From the NCBI GenBank assembly GCA_930367205.1, contig OV884011.1, positions 170,263,226 through 170,327,225 of the forward strand: a DNA stretch of 64,000 bases, read 5' to 3'. The position numbers and the translations under genes are program-made. The notes beneath the pieces were generated by a model. The model ran no database searches and had not been told where the DNA came from. It worked only from the letters and a program-made list of their open reading frames with translations. This document shows, piece after piece, positions 62,201 to 64,000 of this stretch. Source of the stretch: Acanthosoma haemorrhoidale (taxonomy: Eukaryota > Arthropoda > Insecta > Hemiptera > Acanthosomatidae). How positions within the stretch are numbered: position 1 is the first letter of the stretch; every line of letters starts with the position of its first letter.

Positions 62201-62685
62201 TAACTACAACCGATGACCCAAACACGTAACCATCGGCATAAAGTAAAACATTTTAAGTTTTTCTGTCTTTTCATCATTATTTTTCTTACTTTTAAATACT
62301 TCAAACCTAAGTTCTGTTGTGTTATAAAGAAACAGAAGAAATTATCCTTTAGAATAGAGGTAACAACATTGGATTCGGACAAAATTTATAGGAGTTATAA
62401 AGGATTAAGTGGAATAAAAGAGATTTGAAAAATTGTTGCTTCCCCAGCGATTCTAATAAAAAGAAAATATTTCTTGGTTTCCACAAAAACTTGAATCAAT
62501 ATTGAAATGTCAATATTTTTTAACCTATCACCTCAAAAATAAGTTTCATTGAAATTGGTAGTGCAAAGTAGTCCCAGAAAGGGAAGGATTATAGGTTTTA
62601 TCAAAAAAACCTAGTTAAAAATTTTGATAAATGTATATGAAATCTATACTTACAAATATTTACCATCACAATAATTGGACGTTGC
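56265..62685 (-). CDS. WBP1/VOPP1-like type I membrane protein with PPxY motifs (5' partial)
   Basis: Eight minus-strand exons join in frame to 292 residues: 62685-62654, 60543-60439, 60108-59943, 58634-58520, 58427-58360, 58188-58105, 57170-57000, 56402-56265, ending in TAA. The deduced order is a Cys-rich luminal segment (NYCDGKYFCDPPKQCCTLGC), a hydrophobic span with flanking Trp (WNHWYLWCAIAVAV), a CGCGCG stretch and basic stop-transfer WKRKSR, then a Pro/Ser-rich cytoplasmic tail. The tail has PPPYAE and PPPYSS, PPxY ligands for WW domains such as those of NEDD4-type ubiquitin ligases. This architecture is that of the WBP1/WBP1L/VOPP1 family, which acts in endo-lysosomal traffic (family knowledge). 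The first exon with a signal peptide is not seen; it may lie beyond 64000. An alternative 36-bp start exon at 62935-62900 would be in phase but is not hydrophobic. The AATAAA signal lies about 20 bp after the stop. Confidence 0.78.
59050..59190 (-). pseudogene. LINE reverse-transcriptase C-terminal relic
   Basis: In a WBP1/VOPP1-like gene intron, sense with the gene. The frame reads KFLELHMDITLKFSEHLNTK followed by LSKAYLILSASSKK. This matches the post-palm region of jockey-type reverse transcriptases (KFLG..LD..L.W..HI..L..KLSKA). Flanking sequence from about 58790 may belong to the same insertion. Confidence 0.6.
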
Positions 62686-64000
62686 CTGTAAAAATAAAAA
62701 ATTAAGATTAAAAAATATATATATATATATATATGCATAATATTCATACTTTTAAGCAAACTACTTAATGCAAATCCTCATATTACTACATACATTTTAA
62801 GACAGGGATATTTCACGGTAACACAAGAACATACAATCAGCAAAGTAATATACTGCATTTCTTTGAAGAGAGCTGCACTATAACTAGCTGCACTCTTACC
62901 GGTCCACGTTTGTTTCGTTTCCACAAACAAACCATATTAATTATTCGATGTTGAGAAAGTCAGGTAGATTTTGGATCTTACATATATTACATAGTAATAT
63001 TTAGCTTTTTAGTTTTACACAGTTACAAATAGCATAGAGGAGAATAGTTTTAAAATAGCATTTAAAACCCTGAGAAGTAAGCAAATAAAGTTTATTAAAG
63101 AAATTTTAAGTATTAGTCGATTTCAATCAATTTTAAAATTACAATATTTTTTTTTCATAATCGACTCCACTCCCTCTGGAGCCTAGTCATAGGTAGTATG
63201 CTGACTCCTAACTACAGAGATAAGAGAAAAGGTTAGATCCCCTTATGATTTTTTCTTTGGGGGATGGGCCTGGTCGGGATTAACTCAGCCTTGCAAAGAT
63301 ATATGAGTAGCTGCTTGAATGAAGAAGTAGCAAATCCAATTATAAAAATGAATTTAAGGTTGAGAGATAGTAATCACTAGTGCTAACCACACTATTACCT
63401 CAGTACCACCTAACAATAAGGTGTTACCCCATGGATTTATTTTTATATATTCCCATATAAAAATTTTTCTTATTATTTCAATTTCAGTAGAGTACATTTT
63501 GTGTTTATTTAAGTATTACACACCTAGGTTCTGAACATGGATCTATTGGATTGATTAACTAAACTCTACTTGTGAAGGTTGATAGCGAAAAAGCTTTTGT
63601 AGTAGTTATTGCAAATCAAATCCATGTGTAATTACTACGGAAACTTTCTGGCAGAATCCATTGTTTACATGTTGATATCCCAACTGTGCCCACAAAACTT
63701 CCAATTAGCGTTTTATTTTTTAAAATTAAAATGCCTTGTTGTTTGCAACTGCCACTATGACTTGAAAAAAGAAAAGTGAACATAGAATACGATCGGTCAG
63801 GGATATTTATAATGTAACGAGAAAAACATTGAATAATCAGTATGGTTTTTCATGGGTACAAAACAAACTAGATTTTTTTTTTTTTTTTTCCCAAAGCTGG
63901 TATCAAATAGGCTATAAGGTATTTCAAGTCACCACGATGATTTGTTTTGCAAATTATGCTAAAGCGGTAGCTTTCAAATTAAATAATTTTCAGTATTGTA
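62686..64000. other. Upstream of the WBP1/VOPP1-like exon; mostly noncoding
   Basis: Presumed intron or promoter DNA. It holds a TA run (62714-62734), a possible tRNA-like SINE head around 63172-63242 (box B-like GGTTAGATCCCC) and a poly-T run near 63872-63889. No signal-peptide exon was identified. Confidence 0.4.

Overview
This is a eukaryotic window and most likely comes from an insect. It is AT-rich, the genes have GT-AG introns, and it encodes a ZAD-C2H2 zinc-finger protein and a MADF/BESS-like protein, both families expanded in arthropods. Two metazoan housekeeping genes, an RPB9 subunit and a BAP60/SMARCD subunit, confirm an animal. The species cannot be fixed from the sequence; a hemipteran-like insect is a guess from the repeat-rich, AT-rich character.

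Layout. (1) 1-2702: upstream region with a tRNA-derived SINE and one copy of a 125-bp repeat. (2) 2724-19677, + strand: an 11-coding-exon ZAD zinc-finger gene (790 codons, 13 fingers, AT-hook, acidic tail). Its introns hold a tandem array of four LTR-like units, a hairpin MITE and a 967-bp foldback element. (3) 19678-23670: 3' flank and intergenic DNA. (4) 23671-25411, +: a two-exon MADF/BESS-like gene. (5) 25820-33700: gene-poor DNA with a palindromic MITE, an LTR-like promoter-bearing block and an array of diverged repeats. (6) 33960-35631, +: a five-exon RPB9 gene with two DRE-like TATCGATA sites upstream. (7) 36533-45686, - strand: a ten-exon BAP60/SMARCD gene convergent with RPB9; its introns carry a LINE reverse-transcriptase relic and a pogo/Tigger transposase relic. 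(8) 45690-56260: transposon-rich intergenic DNA with SINEs, jockey-like LINE relics, a decayed piggyBac-like element with recognisable ends, and an isolated fifth copy of the LTR-like unit. (9) 56265-62685, -: a WBP1/VOPP1-like membrane protein with PPxY motifs, lacking a secure first exon; another LINE relic sits in one intron.

The genes are independent eukaryotic units and do not form an operon. Three act in the nucleus by family (sequence-specific zinc-finger factor, MADF factor, SWI/SNF subunit), one is a core RNA polymerase II subunit, and one is a small membrane adaptor. I saw no CRISPR, rRNA, intact tRNA gene or obvious new multi-gene system. The most unusual structures are the repeats: the tandem LTR-like array in the zinc-finger gene with its distant fifth copy, the long foldback element in the intron that splits the last finger, and the repeat shared between intergenic DNA and an RPB9 intron.
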